Shown: positions 1-8,989 of the stretch, piece after piece
Numbering within the stretch: position 1 is the first letter of the stretch
Layout: the number at the start of each line of letters is the position of its first letter
Source: Rhodospirillales bacterium
GTDB lineage: Bacteria > Pseudomonadota > Alphaproteobacteria > Micavibrionales > Micavibrionaceae
Assembly (NCBI GenBank): GCA_020638155.1
Contig: JACKJB010000002.1
Location: 1-64,000, forward strand
DNA length: 64,000 bases
Reading direction: 5' to 3'
Notes under the pieces: generated by a model
What the model was told of the DNA's origin: nothing
Databases searched by the model: none
What the model saw: the letters and a program-made list of their open reading frames with translations, nothing else
Program-made: the position numbers and the translations under genes

Positions 1-457
1 GCACGCCGGAAAATTTCGGCATACAGCGATTTTGCCAGTGGGCGGCGAGCTGCTTTTGGAAATTTTCGTCAACCTCGGGGGCTGTCGGTCCGTTATAGGT
101 CCCGCTAAAAAGGCCGTCTTCGGTTTTGAAATCATCGACCGTTGCCTGCAACCGGTCAAAAGGGACGTTCCCCATCACATCGCTATCCGTGGCGATTGTT
201 ATATTGGATAAAAAGCGAATCCCTTCGGATAGGTAGGAGTCCCTTTTATTATTGTCATGAAGGATTTTAGCCAGCCAGCCTTCGGGCATCAGATTCTTTA
301 GAAGCGCGGGCATGGTTCCCGGGGCCGAGCCTTCAAAAATGCGCGCTTCTTTTGTATTGGCGCTTTGCCAATGCCATTTGGCATCCTGCATTGTCAATAC
401 GCCGATCGTGTCTTTGTGCCACGCTATTTCGAGTTTTGTCCCGTCAGGTATCGTCAT
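1..457 (-). CDS. HipA-like serine/threonine kinase, N-terminal fragment (cut by window edge)
   Basis: Reading leftward from an ATG at 457, the frame stays open to the window edge (about 152 residues). It contains the HipA N-terminal pattern LKNLMPEGWL near residues 52-61, and near the edge MPKFSGVQ, which resembles the ISGxQxK ATP-loop motif of HipA kinases. HipA proteins are toxin-type kinases of hipBA systems; in E. coli HipA phosphorylates glutamyl-tRNA synthetase. The catalytic C-terminal half lies outside the window, so activity cannot be judged. Only 78 bp separate the start from folC, so no hipB antitoxin gene sits immediately upstream; one could lie downstream of hipA, beyond the edge. 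Family assignment is fairly sure, function is inferred. Confidence 0.7.
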   Translation of the reverse strand, partial: MTIPDGTKLEIAWHKDTIGVLTMQDAKWHWQSANTKEARIFEGSAPGTMPALLKNLMPEGWLAKILHDNNKRDSYLSEGIRFLSNITIATDSDVMGNVPFDRLQATVDDFKTEDGLFSGTYNGPTAPEVDENFQKQLAAHWQNRCMPKFSGV

Positions 458-535
458 GTGCTCTTAATCCCGGAATCCCGCAAATCACCATGATTAACTA
501 ATATACAAAATATGTTAATAAACCGATAATCGTTT

Positions 536-1801
536 TTATTTTGAGAACAGCGCAAGGTAGTGCCCTGCCAGATAAAGCGATCCTGTAATCAGGATTCTTG
601 TATTTTCGGTGAGCGCGGCGGTGAGCGCGCTTTGCGGGTCCGGCTCTGTGAAAACCGGTACGCTGCATAGGTTTTTAATGTGTTCTGCCAGTGTTTCAGG
701 CGTTTGTGCCTTGCTTTCGCCCGGTACGGCCGTACAGGTAATGGCGGCGGCATATGGCAGCAGGGGCGCTAAAAAAGCGTCGATATCTTTGGTGGTCATC
801 ATGCCGATCACCAGGTGCAGCGGTTTTTGATCGGTGCTTTGCCACTGCGCCGCCTGCGCCGCCAGGACTTTGGCGGCACTTTCGTTATGGCCGCCGTCAA
901 TCCATAGCTCGGCTCCTGCAGGCAGGTCCGGACGCTCAAGCTTTTGCAGGCGGGCGGGCCAACGCACTTTTCGCAGTCCTGTTGCGATGGCTTCTTCGTC
1001 AATCTCAAAGCCTGCCTGCTGCAGCGTAGGGATAACGGTGAGGACTGTGGCGGCATTATCGATCTGGTGCGGGCCGCTCAGCGCGCTGGGGCGGCCTTGT
1101 ACCGGGTCCGCGATGAGGAGCGGGCAGGAGGCGTCTTTTGCTTTGGCGGTGAAAAACGGGATCAGGGCCTCATACTCCTGCGGGGCGATGATGCAGGGGG
1201 CGCCTGCTTTCATGATCCCGGCCTTTTCGGCGGCGATCTTCTCAATCGTATCGCCGAGGAATTCCATGTGATCGTAGCCTATCCGGGTAATGATGGTGGC
1301 CAGCGGGTGTTCGATGACATTGGTGCAGTCAAGCCGCCCGCCGAGACCGGTTTCCAGCAGGCAGATATCGGCGGGATTGCGGGAAAAGGCGGTGAAGGCC
1401 AGCGCGCTGGTGATTTCAAAAAACGTGACTGGCCCGTCCCCGTTGACCGCCAGAACGTCATCCAGCAGGGAGTCCAGCGCTTCGTCTGTAATATGCCGCC
1501 CGGAAAGGGTAATGCGCTCGTTAAATTTTATCAGGTGCGGGGAGGTGTATGTGTGTACGTTATAGCCTGCCGCCTCAAGGATCGCCCGCAGCATGGCGAT
1601 GACCGAGCCTTTGCCGTTGGTCCCGGCGACATGGACGACCGGGGGCAGTTTCGTATGCGGATTGCCGAGCTTTTGCAGCAGCTCCAGAAATGGCGGGCGG
1701 AAACCGAGATCGACCTTTGTGCCGTCGCCGCGCAGGGTATAAATGCCCTGCAGCTTGGTTTCGAGCGCGGCATTCGGGTGGTGGGCGTCGGCAGTATACA
1801 T
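536..1801 (-). CDS. folC: Bifunctional folylpolyglutamate synthase / dihydrofolate synthase
   Basis: Cytosolic Mur-ligase-family enzyme that adds glutamate to dihydropteroate and to folates using ATP. The 421-aa length is normal. The ATP-binding motif HVAGTNGKGSV lies at residues 57-67 and is followed by typical features such as ETGLGGRLDCTN and the GYDHMEFLG segment. It lies 22 bp downstream of accD on the same strand, the usual alphaproteobacterial accD-folC order, so the two are probably co-transcribed. Start chosen at the ATG at 1801; no closer alternative looks better. Nothing is missing. Confidence 0.96.
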   Translation of the reverse strand: MYTADAHHPNAALETKLQGIYTLRGDGTKVDLGFRPPFLELLQKLGNPHTKLPPVVHVAGTNGKGSVIAMLRAILEAAGYNVHTYTSPHLIKFNERITLSGRHITDEALDSLLDDVLAVNGDGPVTFFEITSALAFTAFSRNPADICLLETGLGGRLDCTNVIEHPLATIITRIGYDHMEFLGDTIEKIAAEKAGIMKAGAPCIIAPQEYEALIPFFTAKAKDASCPLLIADPVQGRPSALSGPHQIDNAATVLTVIPTLQQAGFEIDEEAIATGLRKVRWPARLQKLERPDLPAGAELWIDGGHNESAAKVLAAQAAQWQSTDQKPLHLVIGMMTTKDIDAFLAPLLPYAAAITCTAVPGESKAQTPETLAEHIKNLCSVPVFTEPDPQSALTAALTENTRILITGSLYLAGHYLALFSK

Positions 1802-1823
1802 GGCCCGGACCTGCTATAGGCGC

Positions 1824-2858
1824 TTAAGATTTGCGCGCGGTTTTTTTGGCGCGCGGCTTGTTGGTGTTTGCCGGTTTGGATTTCGGCTTGGTTTTACTGA
1901 CCATGGCGCGGGCCGGGTTGCCGGGCTTTTTGTTGTTATTGCCCGCTTTTGCGCCCGCTTTTGCGCTTTTGCCGCCTGCCGCATCATCTTTTCCGGCGCT
2001 GTATTTCCTGGTTTTGTTCAGCAGCAGGTCGAGAATGCGGATCAGCGTATCGCGCAGGTCTTTGCGCGGGACGACCATATCGACCATGCCGTGATCCAGC
2101 AGGTATTCGGCGGTCTGGAAGCCTTCGGGCAATTCTTCGCGGATGGTTTCCTGGATCACGCGTTTGCCGGCAAAGCCGATCATACAGCCCGGTTCGGCAA
2201 TATGAATGTCACCGACCATGGCAAAGGATGCGCTGACCCCGCCCGTGGTTGGGTCGGTCAGCATGACGATATAGGGCAGGCCCGCGTCTTTGACCATTTC
2301 CGCGGCGATAATCGTGCGCGGCATCTGCATCAGGGAAATCATCCCTTCCTGCATCCGCGCGCCGCCGGAGGTGGGAATGATGATAAAAGCGGCATTTTTA
2401 CTGACGGCAGCCTGTGCGGCGGTGACAATGCCTTCGCCCATAGCGGCGCCCATAGAGCCGCCCATAAAGGAAAAGTCCAGTGCGGCGATAACGACAGGCA
2501 GGCTGCCGACCGTGCCTTCGGCGATAATCAGGGCGTCCTGGCGACCGGTTTTGCTGCGGGTATCGCGCAGGCGGTCATTATATTTCTTCCGGTCTTTGAA
2601 TTTCAGCGGATCAAAAGCCACTTTGGGTAGTGTCAGTTCGCGGTATTTTCCGTTATCAAACAGCAGGTTCAGACGGTCTTCCGCGCTGATGCGCATATGA
2701 TGGCCGCAGTGGGAGCAGACATTCAGGCTTTCGGCCAGGTCGCGGTGGAACAGCATCCCGTCACAGGACGGGCATTTTTGCCAGAGATTATCCGGCACTT
2801 CTTTTTGTTCGACGATGGAGCGGATTTTCGGACGAATAAAATTAGTCAGCCAGTTCAT
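1824..2858 (-). CDS. accD: Acetyl-CoA carboxylase carboxyltransferase subunit beta
   Basis: Beta subunit of the carboxyltransferase that makes malonyl-CoA for fatty-acid synthesis, partner of AccA. An N-terminal zinc ribbon has Cys29, Cys32, Cys48 and Cys51 (CPSC and CSHC pairs). The carboxyltransferase core follows, with GGSMGAAMGEG and SGGARMQEG. After about residue 293 there is a roughly 50-residue tail rich in Lys, Ala and Pro, more basic than the core and of low complexity; such tails vary within the family and may bind RNA or protein, but that is inference. It sits between trpA and folC, a common alphaproteobacterial arrangement. Confidence 0.96.
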   Translation of the reverse strand: MNWLTNFIRPKIRSIVEQKEVPDNLWQKCPSCDGMLFHRDLAESLNVCSHCGHHMRISAEDRLNLLFDNGKYRELTLPKVAFDPLKFKDRKKYNDRLRDTRSKTGRQDALIIAEGTVGSLPVVIAALDFSFMGGSMGAAMGEGIVTAAQAAVSKNAAFIIIPTSGGARMQEGMISLMQMPRTIIAAEMVKDAGLPYIVMLTDPTTGGVSASFAMVGDIHIAEPGCMIGFAGKRVIQETIREELPEGFQTAEYLLDHGMVDMVVPRKDLRDTLIRILDLLLNKTRKYSAGKDDAAGGKSAKAGAKAGNNNKKPGNPARAMVSKTKPKSKPANTNKPRAKKTARKS

Positions 2859-2937
2859 ACTCTATCTATCCCTCTTATTATTGGAAGCCGGAGAACAATA
2901 CAGATTTATCATCACGGATGCAAACAGGCTTTATTTT

Positions 2938-3735
2938 CTATAAGGCGTTGCGCAGGGCTTTGACCTGCGTTCCGACATCCTGCACCGTTTTTGATCCGTC
3001 ATGAATCGCGCCGATGGTTTCGACGATCGATGAGCCGATCACAACGGCATCGCAGATGCGGGCCATGGCGGCGGCATCGCTTGCTGTTTTTATGCCAAAT
3101 CCAATCGCAATCGGTAAATCGGTTTTCCGGCGCAGGTGATCGAGGCGTGGTTTTAATTGATCCACATTTGCACTGGCGGTTCCGGTGATGCCGGTGATCG
3201 ATACGTAATATAAAAACCCGCCTGCGCCTTTTAAAATCGTTTCAAGGCGGTCATCGTCAGTTGTCGGGGTAATAAGGCGGATGAGGTCAAGGCCCGCGTC
3301 ACGCATCGGGTCAGTGAGCTCCTGATCCTCTTCCGGGGGCAGGTCAACGACGATCAGGCCGTCAACCCCGGATTCTTTGGCTTCTTTGGCGAAACGTTCC
3401 GTACCGTAAATGTAAATCGGGTTGAAATAACCCATCAGGATCAGGGGCGTTTTTGTGTCATTGACGCGGAAAGATTTCGCCATCTGGAGCGTCTGGGTCA
3501 TGCAGGCATGCGCGTTTAGCGCCCTTTGTGAGGCATGCTGGATCGCAAGCCCGTCGGCCATCGGGTCGGAGAACGGCATGCCAAGTTCGATAAAGTCTGC
3601 ACCGTTTTCCGGCAGGTCATTGAGGATCGCCTGGCTGGTGTCGCGGTCGGGATCGCCGGCACTGATAAAGGTGACCAGTCCGGCCCGGTTTTGCGCTTTC
3701 AGGTCAGCGAACCTTTGTGCAATCCTGTTTACCAT
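2938..3735 (-). CDS. trpA: Tryptophan synthase alpha subunit
   Basis: Cleaves indole-3-glycerol phosphate to indole and glyceraldehyde-3-phosphate; indole is channelled to TrpB. The TIM-barrel core carries the catalytic glutamate in DFIELGMPFSDP (Glu50) and Asp61 in MADG. The longer open frame would begin at 3792 inside trpB. I chose the internal ATG at 3735 because it has an AAGGA ribosome-binding site about 10 bases upstream and gives the normal 265-aa length. It lies 28 bp downstream of trpB. Confidence 0.95.
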   Translation of the reverse strand: MVNRIAQRFADLKAQNRAGLVTFISAGDPDRDTSQAILNDLPENGADFIELGMPFSDPMADGLAIQHASQRALNAHACMTQTLQMAKSFRVNDTKTPLILMGYFNPIYIYGTERFAKEAKESGVDGLIVVDLPPEEDQELTDPMRDAGLDLIRLITPTTDDDRLETILKGAGGFLYYVSITGITGTASANVDQLKPRLDHLRRKTDLPIAIGFGIKTASDAAAMARICDAVVIGSSIVETIGAIHDGSKTVQDVGTQVKALRNAL

Positions 3736-3763
3736 GATCCGTTTTGATCCTTGTTGATTTTTA

Positions 3764-4990
3764 TTACAACGTAACGCCGAGCTTATCGGCAACGGTGAAG
3801 ATGTCTTTATCGCCGCGTCCGCACATATTCATGACCAGTACGTGATCGGCAGGCAGGTCCGGGGCGATCTTCATCACGTGCGCCAGCGCGTGGGACGGTT
3901 CCAGCGCCGGGATGATCCCTTCGATCTTGCTGCAAAGCTGGAAGGCTTCGAGCGCCTCATCATCGGTAACGGCGGCATAGGAAACACGGCCGCTATCGTG
4001 CAGCCAGCTATGTTCCGGGCCGATGCCGGGGTAATCAAGCCCGGCGGAGATTGAATGGGCTTCGGTGATCTGGCCGTCTTCATTTTGCAGTAAATAAGTA
4101 CGGTTGCCATGCAGGACGCCGGGTTTGCCGCCGCTTAGCGAGGCTGCGTGCTGGCCGGTGTCCAGCCCGTACCCGGCCGCCTCGACGCCGATCATGGCGA
4201 CGCCAGGATCATCAAGGAACGGGTGGAACAGGCCAATGGCGTTCGACCCGCCGCCAATGCAGGCGATGAGCGTATCGGGCAGGCGGCCTTCACGCTCGGT
4301 GATCTGTTCGCGCACCTCATTGCCGATCACGGACTGGAAATCGCGGACCATCGCCGGGTAAGGGTGCGGCCCTGCCGCCGTGCCGATGATATAGAACGTA
4401 TCATCGACATGAGAGACCCAGTCGCGCAAGGCTTCATTCATCGCGTCTTTCAGGGTTCCCGCTCCGGAGGTTACAGCGCGGATATCCGCGCCCAGCAGCT
4501 TCATCCGGAAAACGTTGGGTTTTTGCCGCTCAATGTCGGTTGCGCCCATGAAAATGGTGCAGGGCATGTCAAATAAGGCGCATACGGTGGCGGTTGCCAC
4601 GCCGTGCTGCCCGGCGCCGGTTTCGGCGATAATGCGGGTTTTCCCCATGCGTTTGGCCAGCAGGATCTGGCCGAGGCAGTTATTGATTTTATGCGCGCCG
4701 GTATGGTTCAGCTCATCGCGCTTGAAATAGATTTTCGCCCCGCCCAGATGCTTTGTCATGGCCTGCGCCAGGTAAAGCGGGGACGGGCGGCCGATATAAT
4801 CGCGGGCAAGGGTGTAAAACTCGCTCCAGAAAGAGGGGTCGTCCTCTATGTCTTTGTAGGCTTTTTCGACACTCAGGATCAGCGGCATCAGGGTTTCGGC
4901 GACGTAGCGTCCGCCGTAAATGCCGAAATGGCCGCGTTCATCCGGGCCGGACCGATAAGAATTGCTTGTTTGCTGCGCTTGCTCACTCAT
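3764..4990 (-). CDS. trpB: Tryptophan synthase beta subunit
   Basis: PLP enzyme joining indole and serine to give tryptophan, working as an alpha2beta2 complex with TrpA. The PLP lysine is Lys101 in HTGAHKINN, the phosphate-binding loop GGGSNAIG is present, and the 408-aa length is normal. It lies 37 bp downstream of trpF and 28 bp upstream of trpA, giving trpF-trpB-trpA, the usual alphaproteobacterial order. No trp attenuator or leader peptide was seen near it. Confidence 0.97.
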   Translation of the reverse strand: MSEQAQQTSNSYRSGPDERGHFGIYGGRYVAETLMPLILSVEKAYKDIEDDPSFWSEFYTLARDYIGRPSPLYLAQAMTKHLGGAKIYFKRDELNHTGAHKINNCLGQILLAKRMGKTRIIAETGAGQHGVATATVCALFDMPCTIFMGATDIERQKPNVFRMKLLGADIRAVTSGAGTLKDAMNEALRDWVSHVDDTFYIIGTAAGPHPYPAMVRDFQSVIGNEVREQITEREGRLPDTLIACIGGGSNAIGLFHPFLDDPGVAMIGVEAAGYGLDTGQHAASLSGGKPGVLHGNRTYLLQNEDGQITEAHSISAGLDYPGIGPEHSWLHDSGRVSYAAVTDDEALEAFQLCSKIEGIIPALEPSHALAHVMKIAPDLPADHVLVMNMCGRGDKDIFTVADKLGVTL

Positions 4991-5027
4991 GGATTCTTTA
5001 TAACCAGAATTCGGCGGGAAAGGGTAG

Positions 5028-5660
5028 TTAATTTTTCTTTTTTACGGCTTCTATGAACTGCCTGATTTTGTCCGGGTTCTTGATGCCGGGGGCATCCTCA
5101 ACGCCGCTGGAGACGTCAACGACAGGGGGATTCAAAGTCGACAGGGCATCGCCGACATTTTCAGCCGTCAGCCCGCCTGCGAGCATCCACGGCTTGAACA
5201 GGCGTAAATCTTTTAGCAGCGTCCAGTCAAAGCGCTGCCCGGTTCCCCCGGCGGTACCGGGCACTTTGGCATCGAACAGCAGCAGGTCGCAGACTTTTTC
5301 AAAAGAGAGTACCGGGGCCAGATCGGCCTTTTCGGCGACACGGATGGCTTTTATGACCGGCAGGCCGCATTGCCCGCGGATCGCCTGGATTTGCTGCAGG
5401 GTTTCATCGCCGTGGAGCTGGATCATATCCAGGTCGGCGGCGGCCAGAACGGTTTCTATGTCGGTGAGCGAGGGATTGACGAACAGGCCGACATTGACCA
5501 GGTTACTCGGCGTTTTATTGGTTAGAATGCGCGCTTTTTCGGGATCAATGGCGCGCGGTGATCCGGGATGGAACACGAAACCCAGATAGTGCGCCCCTTC
5601 TTTCACAGCGCAGTCCAGTGCGTCCGGGGTGGTAATGCCGCATATTTTAACTTCGGTCAT
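5028..5660 (-). CDS. trpF: Phosphoribosylanthranilate isomerase
   Basis: Amadori isomerase of tryptophan synthesis, converting N-(5-phosphoribosyl)anthranilate to CdRP. The 210-aa TIM barrel begins KICGIT with the catalytic Cys7, and has the phosphate-binding segments LAGGLTAENV and DVSSGVEDAPG. Its start overlaps the pyrF stop by four bases (ATGA type), indicating translational coupling of pyrF and trpF. Length and motifs are complete. Confidence 0.95.
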   Translation of the reverse strand: MTEVKICGITTPDALDCAVKEGAHYLGFVFHPGSPRAIDPEKARILTNKTPSNLVNVGLFVNPSLTDIETVLAAADLDMIQLHGDETLQQIQAIRGQCGLPVIKAIRVAEKADLAPVLSFEKVCDLLLFDAKVPGTAGGTGQRFDWTLLKDLRLFKPWMLAGGLTAENVGDALSTLNPPVVDVSSGVEDAPGIKNPDKIRQFIEAVKKKN

Positions 5661-6388
5661 GCGGCTTGCTTTTCAAGGCTTTGCAGGATGCCGGCCGCGG
5701 CGGCGGCTGGGTCGGCGGTGCCGGTGATCGGGCGGCCGATCACCAGATGGGTTGCGCCTTTTTGCAGCGCTTCTTCCGGGGTCATGACCCGTTTTTGATC
5801 TCCTGCGTCGGTGCCTGCCGGGCGGATGCCGGGGACCATCAGGGCGAACTCGGGGCCGCACAGGCCTCGCAGTTCCTCGATTTCGCGGGCCGAGCAGACC
5901 ACCCCGTCAAGGCCGGACTCCTGGGTGAGCCGGGCCAGTTGCTGGACGCGGTCCGGCATGCCGGGCTGGAACCCGGTTTGGGCCAGCGTGTCTTCATCAA
6001 GGCTGGTCAGCATGGTGACCGCCAGCAGTTTCGGGGTGGGGACGCCGATTTTATCGGATTCCTCCCGCAGTGCCTCCAAACCCGCCTGCATCATCGCTTT
6101 GCCGCCTGAGGCATGGACGTTCAGATAGGCCGGGGCGAGCCGGGCAATGGCGCGCAAGGCGCCTGCAACCGTATTGGGGATATCGTGGTATTTCAGATCG
6201 AGGAACAGCGGCAGCTCTTCGTAGGAGTCCTTGATTTCCTGGACTCCGCGCGGACCGAAGGCGTTGAAAAATTCAAGGCCGAGCTTGATGCCGCATCCGG
6301 CTTTTTGCATCGCCGCTGCCAAGGCTTTGGCGTGGTCGAGATCGTTTGTGTCGATGGCGCAGAAAATCGGGGGCAGGGTTTCAGCCAT
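5657..6388 (-). CDS. pyrF: Orotidine 5'-phosphate decarboxylase
   Basis: Converts OMP to UMP, the last step of pyrimidine synthesis. The active-site array Asp64-x-Lys66-x-x-Asp69 lies in DLKYHDIPNT. The C-terminal phosphate loop is VIGRPITG, and 243 aa is normal. An AAGGAG box lies 8 bases before the ATG. It overlaps trpF by four bases, so pyrF-trpF-trpB-trpA-accD-folC could form one long leftward unit, though the gaps allow internal promoters. Confidence 0.95.
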   Translation of the reverse strand: MAETLPPIFCAIDTNDLDHAKALAAAMQKAGCGIKLGLEFFNAFGPRGVQEIKDSYEELPLFLDLKYHDIPNTVAGALRAIARLAPAYLNVHASGGKAMMQAGLEALREESDKIGVPTPKLLAVTMLTSLDEDTLAQTGFQPGMPDRVQQLARLTQESGLDGVVCSAREIEELRGLCGPEFALMVPGIRPAGTDAGDQKRVMTPEEALQKGATHLVIGRPITGTADPAAAAAGILQSLEKQAA

Positions 6389-6488
6389 GGCGGTCGCTCC
6401 TTATGATGTTTGAACAGGAGCATAGCGCAGGACCTTCCGCGCGTAAACAGGCCAGGAAAGGAAAGTTGCGGGGTCTAAGTCCCGGTGC

Positions 6489-6863
6489 TTAATAGAGGCT
6501 GCCGGAAGAATTGTCATCCCCGCCGAAATTGCCGCTTGGGGTGATTTCATCTTCGTAATTGTCATCGGCGCCTTCGCTCGGGGTTTCGCCGTTAAGACGC
6601 TCCCGCAGTGCTTTGCCGGTTTTGAAGAAAGGCAGGCGTTTGGATTCGACAAAGACACTTTCCCCGGTGCGCGGGTTACGGCCCATGCGGGCGTCGCGCT
6701 CTTTTACGGAGAATGCGCCAAAGCCGCGCAGTTCAACGCGGTCGCCACCGGCGAGCGCTTTGGTGATTTCGTCAAAAACAGTATCAACGATTTTTTCGAC
6801 ATCCCGCATGTAAAGATGCGGATTCCGCTCTGCCAGACGCTGGATAAGCTCGGATTTGGTCAT
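6489..6863 (-). CDS. ihfB: Integration host factor beta subunit
   Basis: HU/IHF-family DNA-bending protein, partner of IhfA. It opens MTKSELIQRLAERNP and has the beta-arm signature GRNPRTGE. The start at 6863 is preferred over a longer frame to 6890 because GGGAGCAGG lies just before it and the protein then begins exactly like other IhfB proteins. The last 30 or so residues are an acidic Ser/Gly-rich tail beyond the usual length of about 95 aa, probably disordered. It follows rpsA, the conserved cmk-rpsA-ihfB order. Confidence 0.94.
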   Translation of the reverse strand: MTKSELIQRLAERNPHLYMRDVEKIVDTVFDEITKALAGGDRVELRGFGAFSVKERDARMGRNPRTGESVFVESKRLPFFKTGKALRERLNGETPSEGADDNYEDEITPSGNFGGDDNSSGSLY

Positions 6864-7019
6864 GTCCTGCTCCCTTTTAATCCTGTACAAACACTGGTTC
6901 TGCGAGCCTTTAAAAGGCTCTTTTACAACAAGTACTTAAATTACGCTTATATATTTAGGATGCCTTATTCTGACCCTGTTCGTCAAGTAAAAGTCATTGA
7001 AGAAAAAGGATTTTTTAAT

Positions 7020-7061
7020 GATTTGATAAGAAAACCGGGGACTGCGGACAGCCCCCGGTTT
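7020..7061 (-). terminator. Rho-independent terminator-like hairpin after rpsA
   Basis: A 9-bp perfect stem (AAACCGGGG at 7032-7040 pairing with CCCCGGTTT at 7053-7061) lies 25 bases past the rpsA stop. On the minus strand it is followed by a weak T-rich stretch. It probably ends most rpsA transcription before ihfB, although ihfB could be reached by read-through. Confidence 0.65.
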
Positions 7062-7085
7062 AAACTTTTCGGATCAGAAAGACGC

Positions 7086-8882
7086 TTATTCAGCGCTGTC
7101 TTCCGCTTCGTCTTTATCAGCAGCTTTTTTCTTTGCTGCTGCTTTTTTCTTCGGCTTTTCTTCTGCCGCCTCTTCAGCGCCTTTTTCCTTGTTCAGGGCT
7201 GCGCCAAGAATGTCACCAAGCGATGCGCCGCTCTCGGTGGAACCGAAGGTCTCAAGGGCTTCCTTGTCTTCATCGATTTCACGGGCTTTGATCGACAGGC
7301 TCATCTTCCGGCTCTTCTTATCAAGGCTGATGACTTTGGCATCGACTTTTTCGCCGACGGCAAAGCGGTCAGGGCGCTGTTCGCTGCGTTCGCGGGACAG
7401 ATCGGCTTTTTTGATGAAGCCGCCCAGGCCTTCCTTGATTTCGACTTCGATACCTTTGTCGTTGACCTCGGTGATCGTGCCGGTGACAACGCTGCCTTTG
7501 CGGATGCCGTCGAAGGCCCCTGCCAGCGGATCGTCGGTGAGCTGTTTGATGCCAAGGGCAACACGCTCTTTGTCGGCTTCGATTTCCAGGATCTTGACCT
7601 TGACCATATCGCCTTTGTTGAAGGCTTTCAGGGCGTCTTCGCTCTGGTCTTCCCAGGAGATATCGGACAAGTGAACCATACCGTCGATTTCATCGTCCAG
7701 TCCGACGAACAGGCCGAACTCGGTGATGTTGCGGATTTCGCCTTCCAGCTCTTCGCCGGCTTGGTGTTTATCCGCAAAACCGGACCACGGGTTTTCCTGG
7801 CATTGTTTGATGCCAAGGGAAATCCGGCGTTTTTCCTCGTCAACTTCCAGGACCATAACTTCGATTTCCTGAGAGGTTGAAACGATTTTGCCCGGATGGA
7901 CGTTTTTCTTGGTCCATGACATTTCAGAAACGTGAACCAGACCTTCAATGCCCGGCTCCAGTTCGACGAAGGCGCCGTAATCGGCGATGTTGTTAACAAC
8001 GCCATTATATTTGGCCCCAACAGCGTATTTCTGGGCGATACCGCTCCACGGATCGCTTTCGAGCTGTTTCATGCCCAGGGAGATACGCTGGTTTTCTTCG
8101 TTGAAACGAATAACCTGAACGTCGATCGTCTGGCCGACTTGCAGCATTTCTGACGGGTGGTTGACCCGTTTCCATGAAATGTCGGTGACGTGCAGCAGGC
8201 CGTCCACACCGCCGAGGTCGATAAAGGCCCCGTAATCGGTGATGTTTTTGACGACCCCTTGCAGGACCTGACCTTCTTTGAGGTTTTCCATCAGTTCGCT
8301 GCGGACTTCTTCGCGGCTTTCTTCCAGAACGGCACGGCGGGAAACAACGATGTTGCCCCGGCTACGGTCCATTTTCAGGATATGGAACGGTTGCGGCGTC
8401 CCCATCAGCGGGGAAACGTCACGAACCGGACGGATATCAACCTGTGAACCCGGCAGGAACGCAACCGCCCCGCCAAGATCGACGGTAAAGCCGCCTTTGA
8501 CCCGGCCGAAGATAATGCCGGTGACGCGCTCACCTTTTTCATGTTGTTTTTCAAGATCGGCCCAGACCTCTTCGCGGCGGGCTTTCTCGCGGCTCAGGAC
8601 AGTTTCGCCGTTGCGGTTTTCCATCCGTTCAACGAAAACTTCGATCCTGTCGCCTAATTTAACTTCCGGGTCTTCACCGGGCATGGTGAATTCACGAAGG
8701 CTGATGCGGCCTTCTGATTTAAGACCCACATCGATAATGGCAAAGTCTTCGGTGATGCCTACGACTTTCCCTTCGATAACGCTGCCTTCAAAGTTATCTT
8801 TATCCTGCATGGACTCCTTCAGAAGTGCAGCAAACTCCTGTGCGTCGTCTTTATCCTGCAGATTTGCGGCTATATGTGCCAT
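7086..8882 (-). CDS. rpsA: 30S ribosomal protein S1
   Basis: Large RNA-binding ribosomal protein that helps mRNA to bind the 30S subunit. Six S1 OB-fold repeats are visible across residues 30-530, recognised by recurrent patterns such as GAFIDLGGVDGLLHVTDISW and GMVHLSDISWED. The roughly 50-residue tail is Lys/Ala/Glu-rich. The 598-aa length is slightly above average because of that tail. It lies 107 bp downstream of cmk in the conserved cmk-rpsA-ihfB group; that gap contains a small hairpin (AAAACAC/GTGTTTT) in the rpsA leader. Confidence 0.97.
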   Translation of the reverse strand: MAHIAANLQDKDDAQEFAALLKESMQDKDNFEGSVIEGKVVGITEDFAIIDVGLKSEGRISLREFTMPGEDPEVKLGDRIEVFVERMENRNGETVLSREKARREEVWADLEKQHEKGERVTGIIFGRVKGGFTVDLGGAVAFLPGSQVDIRPVRDVSPLMGTPQPFHILKMDRSRGNIVVSRRAVLEESREEVRSELMENLKEGQVLQGVVKNITDYGAFIDLGGVDGLLHVTDISWKRVNHPSEMLQVGQTIDVQVIRFNEENQRISLGMKQLESDPWSGIAQKYAVGAKYNGVVNNIADYGAFVELEPGIEGLVHVSEMSWTKKNVHPGKIVSTSQEIEVMVLEVDEEKRRISLGIKQCQENPWSGFADKHQAGEELEGEIRNITEFGLFVGLDDEIDGMVHLSDISWEDQSEDALKAFNKGDMVKVKILEIEADKERVALGIKQLTDDPLAGAFDGIRKGSVVTGTITEVNDKGIEVEIKEGLGGFIKKADLSRERSEQRPDRFAVGEKVDAKVISLDKKSRKMSLSIKAREIDEDKEALETFGSTESGASLGDILGAALNKEKGAEEAAEEKPKKKAAAKKKAADKDEAEDSAE

Positions 8883-8989
8883 ATGTTTAGTCCTTTCAAT
8901 CGTCTTGATAAGGCAGGGAACGCGCCGGGGTTTGACGCCCTGTTTTTAAAACACGCTGTGCCTTTCAGTGTTTTGGAAAAGAAAAAGCT

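Noticed and set aside
944..1819. A 291-codon plus-strand frame antisense to folC
   Set aside because: Its protein has no family features, and the opposite strand encodes a complete FolC with all motifs.
1743..2630. A 295-codon plus-strand frame antisense to accD
   Set aside because: Shadow of accD; no ribosome site and the accD motifs are complete on the other strand.
2938..3792. Longer trpA start at 3792
   Set aside because: It would overlap trpB and lacks the ribosome site found before 3735.
6816..7880. A 354-codon plus-strand frame antisense to rpsA
   Set aside because: Shadow frame rich in Phe and Asp; S1 repeats are perfect on the minus strand.
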